Program-made: the position numbers and the translations under genes
Source: Marivita lacus
GTDB taxonomy: Bacteria > Pseudomonadota > Alphaproteobacteria > Rhodobacterales > Rhodobacteraceae
Length of the DNA: 64,000 bases
Assembly (NCBI RefSeq): GCF_014637725.1
Contig: NZ_BMFC01000002.1
Span: 124,907 to 188,906 of the forward strand
Direction: 5' to 3'
Shown here: one piece after another, positions 16,788 to 25,679 of the stretch
Layout: the number at the start of each line of letters is the position of its first letter
How positions within the stretch are numbered: the first letter of the stretch is position 1
The notes under the pieces: model-generated
Told to the model about the DNA's origin: nothing
The model's database searches: none
What the model saw: only the letters and a program-made list of their open reading frames with translations

Positions 16788-17822
16788 TCACTCCTCGTAC
16801 CCGCGCTTGTGCTTGCTCTTGGCGACCGCCTCCTTGACGACGCGGCCAAAGGATTTCTGACGGGCGCGGGCGGCGGCGATGGATTCCGAGTTGTGCTGAT
16901 CCTCGCGGCGCAGTTTCTGCCAGCGGTCCAGACGCGCCTGATCGAGCGCGCCCACCTTGAGGGCGGCCTTGACGGCGCAGCCGGGTTCGCTGGCATGGGC
17001 GCAGTTGGAGAACTTGCATTGCGCGGCAAGGGTTTCGATGTCGTCGAACAGTTCCTCCAGCCCGTCGCTGGTGCCCGAGAGCTGCAATTCGCGCATGCCC
17101 GGCGTGTCGATCAGCCAACCTCCGGCGAGGGTCGGGCGCAGCGCGCGGTGGGTTGTCGTGTGACGACCCTTTGCATCGTCTTCGCGCACGCCCTGCGTTG
17201 CCTCGGTCTCGCCGGTGAGCGTGTTGCGCAGCGTGGTCTTGCCGACACCCGACGAACCGAGCAGGGCAAGGGTCTGCGCGGTGCTGCACCACGCATTGAG
17301 GCGTTTGACGTCCTCGGGATCCTTGGCGTTGACGGTGATCGCGGTGAGCAGGGGCGACAGGCGTTCGGCCTGCCGTCTGTAGCTGTCGGGATCGTCGCAG
17401 AGATCGGGCTTGGTCAGGATCACCAGCGGCAGCGCGTTCGAGGCCAGCGTCAGCGCAAGGTACCGTTCGAGCCGCGCGATGTTGAAATCGGCGTTGCACG
17501 AGGTGACAAGGCCCACCGTGTCCACGTTGGCGGCCATGCGCTGCGCGCTCACGGCATGGCCGGCGGCACGGCGGTGCAGGTCGCTGACCGGATCGAGCCG
17601 TCGCAGGGCGCTGGTGCCGTCTGTCAGCACCCAGTCGCCCACTGCGTAGGCGCCGGCGCTTTCGGCGGGGATCAGGCGAAGTTCACCCGCCTCGGACAGG
17701 GCGACAAGCTGGCTGCGGTGCACTTCGGAGATGCGGGCGGGAAGAAGAATGGTGTCGTCATCGGTAATTTGACGGGCGAAGTGCTCGGACCATCCAAGGT
17801 CGGACAGGGAATGACGGGTCAC
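16788..17822 (-). CDS. rsgA: Ribosome small-subunit GTPase RsgA
   Basis: A 344-residue circularly permuted GTPase that checks late 30S subunit maturation. After an N-terminal OB-fold come the permuted G motifs: LTKPDL (G4) ahead of the P-loop GSSGVGKTTL (G1), then DTPGMREL (G3). The C-terminal zinc site reads CKFSNCAHASEPGC, matching the family's C-x4-C-x-H-x5-C. The GTG at 17822 is chosen, with AGGG about 9 bases ahead; in-frame starts further up to 17912 would add an unrelated Pro-rich tail. It is transcribed away from the glycosyltransferase-like gene. Confidence 0.93.
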   Translation of the reverse strand: MTRHSLSDLGWSEHFARQITDDDTILLPARISEVHRSQLVALSEAGELRLIPAESAGAYAVGDWVLTDGTSALRRLDPVSDLHRRAAGHAVSAQRMAANVDTVGLVTSCNADFNIARLERYLALTLASNALPLVILTKPDLCDDPDSYRRQAERLSPLLTAITVNAKDPEDVKRLNAWCSTAQTLALLGSSGVGKTTLRNTLTGETEATQGVREDDAKGRHTTTHRALRPTLAGGWLIDTPGMRELQLSGTSDGLEELFDDIETLAAQCKFSNCAHASEPGCAVKAALKVGALDQARLDRWQKLRREDQHNSESIAAARARQKSFGRVVKEAVAKSKHKRGYEE

Positions 17823-17883
17823 GGGAGATACCCTGTCGCTTGATCCGCCAGGATTGGGCGCGCGATCGGGTGGGGCGCGGGGA

Positions 17884-17922
17884 TCAGCCTGACACCCGCA
17901 GGGTTCGCACAATCTGCATCAT
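17884..17922 (-). CDS. Candidate 12-codon leader peptide upstream of rsgA
   Basis: A tiny frame, MMQIVRTLRVSG then TGA, in the leader of the rsgA transcript. It has a perfect AGGAGG ribosome site at 17925-17930 (minus strand), 2 bases before the first ATG and 5 before the second. This site is stronger than that of rsgA itself. It may be a regulatory leader, or the remnant of another start. Only the strong Shine-Dalgarno supports it. Confidence 0.35.
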   Translation of the reverse strand: MMQIVRTLRVSG

Positions 17923-18036
17923 GTCCTCCTGCATCCTTGGCTGCATCCCGGATCGGGCCGGAAACACCATAGCTTCCCCCGCAGGCCGCGCCAAGCGACA
18001 TCTGGTCATTTGACCGAACCGTTGCTAAGCGGACGC

Positions 18037-18843
18037 ATGACTATGCCATCACATGCCACTGTCGCCTGCATCAAGTGGGGCACGCTGTACGGGCCGGAAT
18101 ATGTCAACCGGCTGTATTCCGGCGTGCGGCGCAACCTGTCCTGCCCTGTGCGGTTCATCTGCATGACGGAACATGCCGAGGGGCTGCATCCGGAGATCGA
18201 GGTGCTGGACCTGCCGGTGGAGCCGTTCGCCGAACCGATGGCGGCCGCGCTGAAACTCGCCAACCGGCAGGGCGCGATGCGCAAGGTCTCGCTGTTTCGG
18301 CCCGGCCTGATCCCCGATCTGGAGGGGCCGGTGCTGGGATTCGATCTGGACGTGGTGATCACCGGGGCGCTGGACGATCTGCTGACGCTGGCCCCGGGGC
18401 ATGTGGTGATGCGCCACGACTGGACCGAGGCGCGCAAGGGGCGGCCCACCGGGCACGGGTCGGTGTTCCGCTATGATCCGGCGCTTCACGGGTTTCTCTA
18501 CGACGACCTGGCGGCGGAGGCCTACCGAGAGGTCGAGATCGCGCGGGGGTCAGAGCAGCGCTATACCTCGCACAAGGCGATGGAGAACAGGGTTTTCACA
18601 TATATTCCGGGCGATTGGGTGGTGAGCTTCAAGTATGACTGCAATCCGTTTCCGGGAAATTACCTGCACTCGGCGCGTCTTCCCGAGGAGGCGCGGGTCG
18701 TGTGTTTTCATGGTCGTCCCAAGATGCCCGAGGCGATCGACGGCTATCGTGGATCGCTGATCCGCTTCGCCAAGCCGACGCCGTGGTTGCAGGAGCATTG
18801 GATTGACCGGGCAAAGGTCGATCTGGGAGAGCGCTGGGGATAG
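18037..18843 (+). CDS. Unrecognised protein, possible nucleotide-sugar glycosyltransferase fold
   Basis: A 268-residue cytosolic protein. The N-terminus (TVACIKWGTLYGPEYVNRLYSGVRRNL) followed by VRFICMTEHAEGL, and a central GFDLDVVITGALDDL with an acidic DLD, resemble GT-A glycosyltransferases that use an Asp-x-Asp metal site. C-terminal features (VCFHGRPKMPEA, PTPWLQEHW) recur in proteins of this unassigned type. The acceptor and sugar are unknown. ATG 18037 or 18043 are both possible; earlier TTG is unlikely. It is followed by the dispersed repeat element. Confidence 0.6.
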   Translation: MTMPSHATVACIKWGTLYGPEYVNRLYSGVRRNLSCPVRFICMTEHAEGLHPEIEVLDLPVEPFAEPMAAALKLANRQGAMRKVSLFRPGLIPDLEGPVLGFDLDVVITGALDDLLTLAPGHVVMRHDWTEARKGRPTGHGSVFRYDPALHGFLYDDLAAEAYREVEIARGSEQRYTSHKAMENRVFTYIPGDWVVSFKYDCNPFPGNYLHSARLPEEARVVCFHGRPKMPEAIDGYRGSLIRFAKPTPWLQEHWIDRAKVDLGERWG

Positions 18844-18846
18844 GGG

Positions 18847-18971
18847 GAGGATGCGTCGACGCATCCTCATGTTTCCGTTGACGGAAACACTGGGGTCGTC
18901 CATCGGGCGCCACTGGTTCAAGCCGAATGGACGACGCCCCAGACCCCGAGATATTTGAAAACCAGAGAAGA
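18847..18971. repeat. Composite hairpin-rich dispersed repeat, copy 1
   Basis: Two perfect hairpins in tandem: GAGGATGCGT-CG-ACGCATCCTC (18847-18868) and GTTTCCGT-TG-ACGGAAAC (18871-18888). They are followed about 55 bp later by the conserved tail CCCCGAGATATTTGAAA then ACCAGAGAAGA (18944-18971). The same order occurs at 37669-37772. It lies between two rightward genes and within the fabF upstream region. Confidence 0.75.
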
Positions 18972-19056
18972 ATGGACCGTGGTGCGGCTCGAGTCTTGCG
19001 GGTGCCGAGGCGAACGCGGTAAGAGCGGGCAAGAGCATCGAGAGAAGGGCAACACC

Positions 19057-20319
19057 ATGCGTCGAGTAGTTGTGACAGGCTTGGGATTGGTGACACCGCT
19101 TGCGGACGGGGTCGAGGCGAGTTGGTCGCGCCTGCTGGACGGGCAGTCCGGTGCGGGTACAATAAGCAAGTTCGATGCGAGCCATCTGGCCACGACCTAT
19201 GCCTGCGAAGTGCCGTATGGCGACGGCACGGACGGGACGTTCAACCCGGATGCCTATCTGGAGAAGAAAGAGCAGCGCAAGGTCGACGAGTTCATCCTCT
19301 TCGGCATGGCTGCCGCGCAGCAGGCGGTGACCGATGCGGGCTGGATGCCCGAGGACGAGGAAAGCCGCCTGCGCACCGGCGTGATGATCGGGTCGGGCAT
19401 TGGTGGGCTGAGTTCGATTGCCGAAACCGCGCTGCTGATCCGGGACAAGGGGCCACGGCGGGTGTCGCCTTTCTTTATCCCCGGCGCGCTCATCAACCTG
19501 ATCTCGGGGAATGTGTCGATCAAGTATGGCTTCAAGGGGCCGAACCACGCGGTTGTGACCGCCTGCTCCACCGGTGCGCATGCCATTGGCGATGCGGCGC
19601 GGCTGATCATGTTCGGGGATGCGGATGTGATGGTCGCAGGTGGGGCAGAGGCCGCGATCTGCGAGATCGGCATCGCCGGTTTCAACGCGTGCAAGGCCCT
19701 GTCGACCAAGCGCGGGGACGATCCCAAGGCGGCGAGCCGTCCCTATGATGCCGATCGCGACGGGTTCGTGATGGGCGAGGGTGCCGGTGTGGTCGTGCTG
19801 GAAGAATACGAGCATGCCAAGGCGCGTGGTGCCAAGATCTATGCCGAGGTCTGCGGTTACGGCCTGTCGGGCGACGCCTATCACATCACCGCGCCGTCCG
19901 AGGACGGTGAAGGCGGTGAGCGGTCGATGCGCGCGGCGCTGAAACATGCCGGGATCGAACCGGCGGACATTGATTACATCAATGCGCATGGCACCTCGAC
20001 CATGGCGGATGTGATCGAGCTGGGTGCTGTTGAGCGGATGATGGGCGATGCGGCGGGCAAGGTCACCATGTCCTCGACCAAGTCGGCGACGGGGCATTTG
20101 CTGGGCGCCGCGGGCGCGATCGAGGCGATCTTCTCGATCCTGGCGATCCGCGACCAGGTGGTACCGCCGACGCTGAACCTCGACACGCCCGCAGTGGAGA
20201 CAGCGGTGGATCTGGCACCCAAGGTCAAGCGCGAGCGGAGCATCACCTATGCGCTGTCGAACTCGTTCGGGTTTGGCGGCACCAATGCCAGCGTCGTTTT
20301 CGGAAAGGTGGATCGCTAG
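19057..20319 (+). CDS. fabF: Beta-ketoacyl-ACP synthase II
   Basis: A 420-residue condensing enzyme that elongates acyl-ACP with malonyl-ACP in fatty acid synthesis. The thiolase-fold catalytic triad is present: Cys170 in TACSTGAHA, His311 in NAHGTST and His347 in GHLLGAAG. The N-terminus RRVVVTGLGLVTPL is standard. ATG 19057 was chosen because AGAAGGG lies upstream and the family starts there. No acpP lies upstream; the repeat element sits there instead. mltG follows after 3 bp, an arrangement common in this group. Confidence 0.96.
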   Translation: MRRVVVTGLGLVTPLADGVEASWSRLLDGQSGAGTISKFDASHLATTYACEVPYGDGTDGTFNPDAYLEKKEQRKVDEFILFGMAAAQQAVTDAGWMPEDEESRLRTGVMIGSGIGGLSSIAETALLIRDKGPRRVSPFFIPGALINLISGNVSIKYGFKGPNHAVVTACSTGAHAIGDAARLIMFGDADVMVAGGAEAAICEIGIAGFNACKALSTKRGDDPKAASRPYDADRDGFVMGEGAGVVVLEEYEHAKARGAKIYAEVCGYGLSGDAYHITAPSEDGEGGERSMRAALKHAGIEPADIDYINAHGTSTMADVIELGAVERMMGDAAGKVTMSSTKSATGHLLGAAGAIEAIFSILAIRDQVVPPTLNLDTPAVETAVDLAPKVKRERSITYALSNSFGFGGTNASVVFGKVDR

Positions 20320-20322
20320 GTC

Positions 20323-21483
20323 ATGTGGCGAAATCTTGCCTCCAACGCGCTGACCTTTCTGGTTGTGCTGTTTTTTCTTTTCGGCGGAGCGCTCATCTGG
20401 GCGCAGAATACCTATGTCTCGGAAGGCCCGCTGGAGCAGCCGATCTGCGTTCAGGTGGATCGCGGCACCAATTTTCGCAACGTGTCCGAGGATTTGGCGG
20501 CGGATGGTGCGGTGTCGAGCGCTGCGCTTTTGCGGATCGGGGCGGATTACGCGGGCAAGACGGCCGAGCTGAAGGCGGGGTCTTTCCTTGTGCCCGAGGG
20601 CGCGTCGATGGAGCAGATCGTCGACATCGTCACGCGCGGCGGGGCGAGCACCTGCGGCACCGAAGTGGTCTACCGGGTCAGCATTGCCCGCGCGACGGTG
20701 CAGGTGCGCGAGCTTGATCCGGCGACGGGACGCTTTGTCGAGGTGGCCGAGTTCAACCCGGCGGAAGAGGCCGAGCCTGCGGAATATACCGCCGTCAAGG
20801 CCGAGGCGGATACGCGCTATCGCGTGGCTCTGGCCGAGGGTGTGACCAGCTGGCAGATCGTGCAGGAGCTGGGGCAGATCGACATTCTGGAGGGCGAGAT
20901 CGAGGAGATCCCCGCCGAAGGGACTCTGGCGCCGGACAGCTATGAAGTCAGCCCCGGTGACAGCCGCACGGACCTGCTGGCGCAGATGGCGTCGGCGCAG
21001 GAGCGTATCCTGGCCGAAGCCTGGGCGAACCGGCAGGACGGGTTGCCGTATGACAGCCCGGAAGAGGCGTTGATCATGGCGTCGATCATCGAGAAGGAAA
21101 CCGGCACGCCGGATGAGCGGTTCCTTGTGTCGAGCGTCTTTGTGAACCGTCTGGAGCAGGGCATGCGCCTGCAGACCGACCCGACGGTGATCTATGGCAT
21201 CACGCGCGGGCAAGGCGTCTTGGGACGTGGCATCCGGCAGAGCGAGCTGCGGGCGGACACGCCGTGGAACACCTATGTGATCGACGGGTTGCCGCCGACA
21301 CCGATCGCAAATCCGGGGCGCGCCAGCATCGAGGCGGCGCTGGATCCAGCAGATACCGAGTACGTGTTTTTCGTGGCGAAAACGCTTGATCCCTCGGACG
21401 GGCATAATTTCGCGGTCACGCTGGCCGAGCATAACGCGAACGTGGCGGCCTACCGGGTGCTTGAAGCACAGCGGGAGAATTGA
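20323..21483 (+). CDS. mltG: Endolytic murein transglycosylase MltG
   Basis: A 386-residue, membrane-anchored enzyme that cuts nascent glycan strands and so sets their length. A single N-terminal membrane helix (LTFLVVLFFLFGGALIWA) is followed by a LysM-like region and the YceG catalytic domain. The catalytic Glu is near residue 257 in ASIIEKETG; the downstream SVFVNRLEQGMRLQTDPTVIYG is diagnostic. It starts 3 bp after fabF and is probably co-transcribed with it. Confidence 0.94.
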   Translation: MWRNLASNALTFLVVLFFLFGGALIWAQNTYVSEGPLEQPICVQVDRGTNFRNVSEDLAADGAVSSAALLRIGADYAGKTAELKAGSFLVPEGASMEQIVDIVTRGGASTCGTEVVYRVSIARATVQVRELDPATGRFVEVAEFNPAEEAEPAEYTAVKAEADTRYRVALAEGVTSWQIVQELGQIDILEGEIEEIPAEGTLAPDSYEVSPGDSRTDLLAQMASAQERILAEAWANRQDGLPYDSPEEALIMASIIEKETGTPDERFLVSSVFVNRLEQGMRLQTDPTVIYGITRGQGVLGRGIRQSELRADTPWNTYVIDGLPPTPIANPGRASIEAALDPADTEYVFFVAKTLDPSDGHNFAVTLAEHNANVAAYRVLEAQREN

Positions 21484-21514
21484 GCCTGTCCGTGCGTGAT
21501 CCCAGGAGCGGCGC

Positions 21515-22258
21515 ATGGACCTGATCGAGCTTCTTGCGATCGGTGCGGTGGTGTTCGTCATCGCCGGGTCGGTCAAGGGGATGGTGGGCATCGGCTTGCC
21601 GACGGCGGCGATCAGCATGCTGACCATGGTGATCGACCCGCGCTTGGCGATTGCGCTGGGGTTGGGACCGATCATCGCGTCGAACGCTTGGCAGATCTGG
21701 ACGATGGGCGACCTGCGCGGCGCGATTTCGCGCTATTGGGTGTTCGCGATTTCGCTGGGTGTGAGCGTGTTTCTTACGGTCTTGCTATCTGCTGACGTGT
21801 CGGACCGGGTGATCTTTCTTGCGCTTGGCCTGTCCATCGTGTCTTTCGCAGTGTTGAACCTGCGCTTTGTCATGCCGCGCATTCCGAACCGGTTCGATAT
21901 GCTTGCGCAGTTTGTCTTTGGCAATCTTGCGGGTATTCTGGGCGGGCTGTCTGGCGTCTGGATCGCGCCGGTCATCATGTATATGAGCGCGCGACAGGTG
22001 CCCAAGGACGAGTTTGTCCGGGCGACGGGTCTGTTGCTGTTCGTCGGTGGTGTGCCCTTTGCCGTGGCTTACGTGCAGCAAGGGCTCGTGACGCCCGAGA
22101 CGGGTATGGTGTCGCTGCTGCTGATCCTGCCGACCCTGCTGGGGTTTTCGCTGGGCGCGCGGTTGCGGTCGCGGCTGTCGAACGAGAAATTCCGCAAGCT
22201 GGTGCTTTACGTGTTCCTTCTGCTGGGGCTGAACCTGTTGAGGCGCGGGCTTTTCTGA
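21515..22258 (+). CDS. TauE/SafE-family sulfite/organosulfonate exporter-like permease
   Basis: A 247-residue membrane protein with about seven or eight hydrophobic helices. It shows the family's two related halves, each opening with a GxxxGMVGIGLP-type or GNLAGILGGLSGVW-type motif. Members export small anions such as sulfite or sulfoacetate, mostly by homology. The AGGAG site 6 bases before ATG is strong. It ends the fabF-mltG run and is followed by the GTA upstream region. Confidence 0.85.
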   Translation: MDLIELLAIGAVVFVIAGSVKGMVGIGLPTAAISMLTMVIDPRLAIALGLGPIIASNAWQIWTMGDLRGAISRYWVFAISLGVSVFLTVLLSADVSDRVIFLALGLSIVSFAVLNLRFVMPRIPNRFDMLAQFVFGNLAGILGGLSGVWIAPVIMYMSARQVPKDEFVRATGLLLFVGGVPFAVAYVQQGLVTPETGMVSLLLILPTLLGFSLGARLRSRLSNEKFRKLVLYVFLLLGLNLLRRGLF

Positions 22259-22503
22259 GGCTTGCGGCTTGTGCTTAACAAAACCTGAATCACTTTAATT
22301 TGTGTCCCGATCATGGGTTTTGGGGCTTTGGCGGGCAATGCTTGTCGAGGCGTTAACCCATCGCGCGCCGCGTTAGGCGGTTCTTTCCTGTCTTGATGCC
22401 TTTTGGTCGGTGCCTGCTAGGCATCAACAGGTTGCGGTGTGTTCCGTGGCCTGCCGGTGCGTCGATGGACGGAGATCCATTCAGCACAGGAGGCAGGGAT
22501 CGC
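22259..22503 (+). promoter_or_regulatory. Upstream region of the gene transfer agent cluster
   Basis: About 245 bp that must hold the GTA promoter. It is locally AT-rich (TTAACAAAACCTGAATC, CACTTTAATTTGTG). TTAA occurs at 22275 and 22295, but with 16 bp between them, which does not match the TTAA-N7-TTAA CtrA box; a lone GTTAACCCAT lies near 22355. In R. capsulatus this promoter is controlled indirectly by CtrA through GafA. An AGGAGG ribosome site at 22488-22493 serves g1. Confidence 0.5.
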
Positions 22504-22851
22504 ATGGTTCTGATCACTGCAGAAGAAACGGGCAGCGCGCTCGAGACCGAGCGCGATGCCATTGCGCAGGAATTGCGGACCATCCGCGAGACGGTGGCGG
22601 CGCTGCGCAGCAAGGTGGAAGCCGGAGAAACGGGCACGGCGGGTGAGGCGGCCAAGGTGCTGGCCGAACTGCGTGTCTGGCTGAAACACGCCAAGGAAAC
22701 GGAGGTACAGATTGAAAGACATCGCCGAGAACATGCCGCCATCGACGGAGCTTACGGGCTTGACCTCGACGCGGCGCGGGCTGCGGTCAGGTGCAGACTT
22801 GATCGCCTCCGCACCTGTTGCCGAGAGGGAGGCGTTCCTGGACAGTCTTGA
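22504..22851 (+). CDS. GTA gene 1: small terminase-like protein
   Basis: A 115-residue protein corresponding in position to R. capsulatus orfg1, reported as the GTA small terminase that presents DNA to the large subunit. The first two-thirds form a long, charged coiled-coil-like helix (ERDAIAQELRTIRETVAALRS...), followed by ERHRREHAAIDGAYGLDLDAARAAV. ATG 22504 has a strong AGGAGG ahead of it. Its last 140 bp overlap g2 in another frame, so the C-terminal 46 residues share DNA with the start of the large terminase. Confidence 0.75.
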   Translation: MVLITAEETGSALETERDAIAQELRTIRETVAALRSKVEAGETGTAGEAAKVLAELRVWLKHAKETEVQIERHRREHAAIDGAYGLDLDAARAAVRCRLDRLRTCCREGGVPGQS

Positions 22852-24136
22852 CGAGGTGAAGGGGGCGCTTTTGGCGCTGCCCTACCTGTTCGAGTTCTGG
22901 GCGCATCCGCATCAGTTGCCACCCGAGGGCGATTGGCGCGCTTGGGTGATCCTTGGTGGGCGCGGCGCGGGGAAAACCCGCGCCGGTGCCGAATGGGTGC
23001 GGTCCATGGTCGAGGGATCGCGGCCAAAGGACAAGGGGCTGGCCCGACGCGTGGCGCTGGTGGGCGAGACTTTGGACCAGGTGCGCGAGGTGATGATCTT
23101 TGGCGACAGCGGGATCATGGCCTGTTCGCCGCCAGACCGCAGGCCGGAATGGCTGGCGACGCGGCGGATGCTGCGCTGGCCCAACGGGGCCGAGGCGGTG
23201 GCGTGTTCGGCGCATGACCCGGAATCGTTGCGCGGGCCGCAGTTTGACGGCGCGTGGGTGGACGAATTGGCCAAGTGGCGGCGGGCGCAGGAGGCGTGGG
23301 ACATGTTGCAGTTCACGCTGCGGCTGGGATCGCATCCTCGGGTTTGCGTGACGACGACGCCCAGAAATGTGGGTGTCTTGAAGGATTTGCTGGCGGCGCC
23401 GTCCACAGTGGTGACGCGGGCGCCGACCGAGGCGAACCGGGCCTATCTGGCGTCGTCGTTCCTTGACGAGGTGCGGGCGCGCTATGCGGGCACTCGGCTT
23501 GGGCGGCAGGAACTGGACGGGGATCTGCTGGATCAGGCCGAGGGGGCGCTGTGGTCGATGGAGGCGCTGGAGGCGGCACGTTGTGCGGAGGTGCCGGTGT
23601 TTGACCGGATCGTGGTGGCGGTTGATCCGACGGCGAGCAGTGGCAAGGGATCGGATGCCTGTGGGATCGTCGTGGCCGGGGTGGTCACGGACGGGCCGCC
23701 GCAGGATTGGCGCGCTGTGGTGCTGGAGGATTGCACGGTGCAGGGGGTGTCGCCGCTTGTCTGGGCGCGGCGGGCGATCACGGCGATGGAGCGCTGGGGC
23801 GCGCATGCGCTGGTGGCCGAGGTCAATCAGGGCGGTGACATGGTGGAGGCGGTGTTGCGGCAGGTCGATCCGATGGTGCCGGTGGTGCGGGTGCATGCGT
23901 CGAAATCCAAAGGCGCGCGGGCCGAGCCGGTGGCTGCCTTGTACGAGCAGGGGCGCGTGGCGCATTTCGGTGTGTTCGACGCGCTGGAGGACGAGATGTG
24001 CCGGATGACCCGGCTGGGCTACCAGGGATCGGGATCGCCGGACCGTCTGGATGCGTTGGTCTGGGCGCTGACCGATCTGGTGATCGCTCGGGCGGCGGAA
24101 TGGCGTGTTCCACGTGTTCGGACGTTGCGCCGCTGA
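22712..24136 (+). CDS. GTA gene 2: large terminase (ATPase-nuclease) subunit
   Basis: A 474-residue packaging motor that fills capsids with host DNA. Walker A is GGRGAGKT at residues 82-89; Walker B ends in WVDE near residue 185. The RNase H-like nuclease domain starts with VAVDPTASSGKGSDACG (Asp305), then EVNQGGD (Glu370) and DRLDAL (Asp447), the likely metal ligands. The start is TTG 22712, which has GGAGG 6 bases ahead, rather than ATG 22733. Its start lies inside g1, suggesting coupling. Confidence 0.93.
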   Translation: MKDIAENMPPSTELTGLTSTRRGLRSGADLIASAPVAEREAFLDSLDEVKGALLALPYLFEFWAHPHQLPPEGDWRAWVILGGRGAGKTRAGAEWVRSMVEGSRPKDKGLARRVALVGETLDQVREVMIFGDSGIMACSPPDRRPEWLATRRMLRWPNGAEAVACSAHDPESLRGPQFDGAWVDELAKWRRAQEAWDMLQFTLRLGSHPRVCVTTTPRNVGVLKDLLAAPSTVVTRAPTEANRAYLASSFLDEVRARYAGTRLGRQELDGDLLDQAEGALWSMEALEAARCAEVPVFDRIVVAVDPTASSGKGSDACGIVVAGVVTDGPPQDWRAVVLEDCTVQGVSPLVWARRAITAMERWGAHALVAEVNQGGDMVEAVLRQVDPMVPVVRVHASKSKGARAEPVAALYEQGRVAHFGVFDALEDEMCRMTRLGYQGSGSPDRLDALVWALTDLVIARAAEWRVPRVRTLRR

Positions 24137-24283
24137 GCGCACGGTATGGTTTCCAGCCGTTAACCTTTGGCCGGTAGGTTGGTTTCATCGAGAGACGGGT
24201 GCGTCTGGGGGTGGTCGGGACGGGTGGAGAGCCTGTCCCGGCCGCGCCGAAACCGAAACGGATTTGCGAGGAGCATGGGCAGC

Positions 24284-25459
24284 ATGGTGTGGGATGTCTT
24301 TCGGCGGGGACGCAAGGATGTGGCCGAGGTAGAGGCCAAGGCCAGTGCAACCGGGCCGGTCGTGGCCTGGCAGAACATGGGGCGCGTGGCCTGGTCGGCG
24401 CGGGATACGGCGTCGCTGACGCGGACGGGGTTCACCGGCAACCCGGTGGGGTTTCGTGCGGTCAAGCTGATCGCGGAGGCGTCGGCGGCGATGCCTTTGG
24501 TGTTGCAGGATGCCGCACAGCGCTACGAGGTGCATCCGGTGCTGGACCTGTTGCGCCGCCCGAACCCGGCGCAGGGGCAGGCGGAGCTTTTCGAGGCGTT
24601 CTACGGTCAGCTCTTGCTGTCCGGGGACGGGTATTTCGAAGCGGTGGGCGCCGGTGGTGTGCCGGGCGAGCTGCATGTGTTGCGGTCGGACCGGATGAAG
24701 CTGGTGCCGGGGCCGGACGGGTGGCCTGTGGCCTATGAATACGGGGTCGGCGGCAAGTCGCACCGGTTCGAGATGGGGGACGGCGCGCGGCCTGTCTGTC
24801 ATGTAAAGGCATTTCACCCGCAGGACGACCATTACGGGTTGAGCCCGATGGTTGCAGCGGCGCAGGCGCTGGACGTGCACAACGCGGCGTCGCGCTGGTC
24901 GAAGGGATTGCTGGACAATGCGGCGCGGCCTTCGGGGGCGATTGTCTATCACGGCGTTGATGGCGTTTCGGGCATGGGGACGGAGCAATACGATCGTTTG
25001 GTCGAGGAGATCGAGAGCCATCACATGGGCGCGCGCAATGCCGGGCGGCCGATGTTGCTGGAGGGTGGGCTGGATTGGAAACCGATGGGATTTTCGCCCT
25101 CTGACATGGAGTTCCAGAAAACCAAGGAAGCGGCGGCGCGCGAGATCGCGGTGGCGTTCGGGGTGCCTCCGATGCTGCTGGGCATTCCCGGCGAGGCGAC
25201 CTTTGCCAATTACGCCGAGGCGCATCGGGCGTTCTATCGCCTCACGGTTTTGCCGCTGGTGACGCGGGTGACGGCTGCGCTGTCGGCGTGGCTGTCGGAG
25301 CATGCGGGCGCGGATCTGGTGCTCAAGCCTGACCTTGATCAGGTGCCCGCGCTGGCGGCGGAGCGCGATGCACAATGGGCGCGGGTGGCGCGGGCGGAGT
25401 TCCTGACTGCGGCGGAGAAGCGCGCGCTGCTCGGCCTGCCGGTGCTGGCCGATGAGTGA
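24284..25459 (+). CDS. GTA gene 3: portal protein
   Basis: A 391-residue HK97-type portal that forms the dodecameric DNA channel at one capsid vertex. Typical stretches include GFRAVKLIAEASAAMPLVL, HPVLDLLRRPNP, YGLSPMVAAAQALDVHNAASRW and FGVPPMLLGIPGEATFANYAEA, the conserved portal core. ATG 24284 has GAGGAG 10 bases ahead, better spaced than ATG 24275. A 147-bp gap separates it from g2 and contains no gene. It overlaps g3.5 by 8 bp. Confidence 0.92.
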   Translation: MVWDVFRRGRKDVAEVEAKASATGPVVAWQNMGRVAWSARDTASLTRTGFTGNPVGFRAVKLIAEASAAMPLVLQDAAQRYEVHPVLDLLRRPNPAQGQAELFEAFYGQLLLSGDGYFEAVGAGGVPGELHVLRSDRMKLVPGPDGWPVAYEYGVGGKSHRFEMGDGARPVCHVKAFHPQDDHYGLSPMVAAAQALDVHNAASRWSKGLLDNAARPSGAIVYHGVDGVSGMGTEQYDRLVEEIESHHMGARNAGRPMLLEGGLDWKPMGFSPSDMEFQKTKEAAAREIAVAFGVPPMLLGIPGEATFANYAEAHRAFYRLTVLPLVTRVTAALSAWLSEHAGADLVLKPDLDQVPALAAERDAQWARVARAEFLTAAEKRALLGLPVLADE

Positions 25460-25679
25460 CACGCGCGGGGGGTATGAGCCGTTCGATTGTGCGCCGGCCT
25501 TGCGGCTGGAGGCGCATGAACGGGTGACGCAGCTGCGGATCGAGGGGATCTCGGCGCGGCTGGACCGGATCGAGGGGCTGATCGAGCGGCTGGAGCGGCG
25601 GGTGTGGCTGGCGGTGTACGGCGTCGCGGCGGCGGTGTTGGCGGATGTGTTCCTGAAGTTCGTTCAGGTGACGCCATGA
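25452..25679 (+). CDS. GTA gene 3.5: small coiled-coil protein with membrane segment
   Basis: A 75-residue protein at the position of R. capsulatus orfg3.5. A charged amphipathic helix with repeated Leu/Ile spacing (ARLDRIEGLIERLERRVW) leads into one hydrophobic segment (LAVYGVAAAVLADVFLKFV) at the C-terminus. This resembles XhlA-type proteins with a coiled coil and a tail anchor. Its job is unknown; head maturation or membrane association are possible. It overlaps both neighbours (8 bp and 4 bp). Confidence 0.75.
   Translation: MSDTRGGYEPFDCAPALRLEAHERVTQLRIEGISARLDRIEGLIERLERRVWLAVYGVAAAVLADVFLKFVQVTP

Noticed and set aside
18550-21675. A 1041-codon open frame on the minus strand across fabF and mltG
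   Set aside because: It is antisense to two well-recognised genes, rich in Arg/His/Gly as expected of a GC-driven shadow frame, and has no recognisable domain.
22259-22320. CtrA binding box ahead of the GTA cluster
   Set aside because: Two TTAA motifs are seen, but they are 16 bp apart, not the 7 bp of a full CtrA site.
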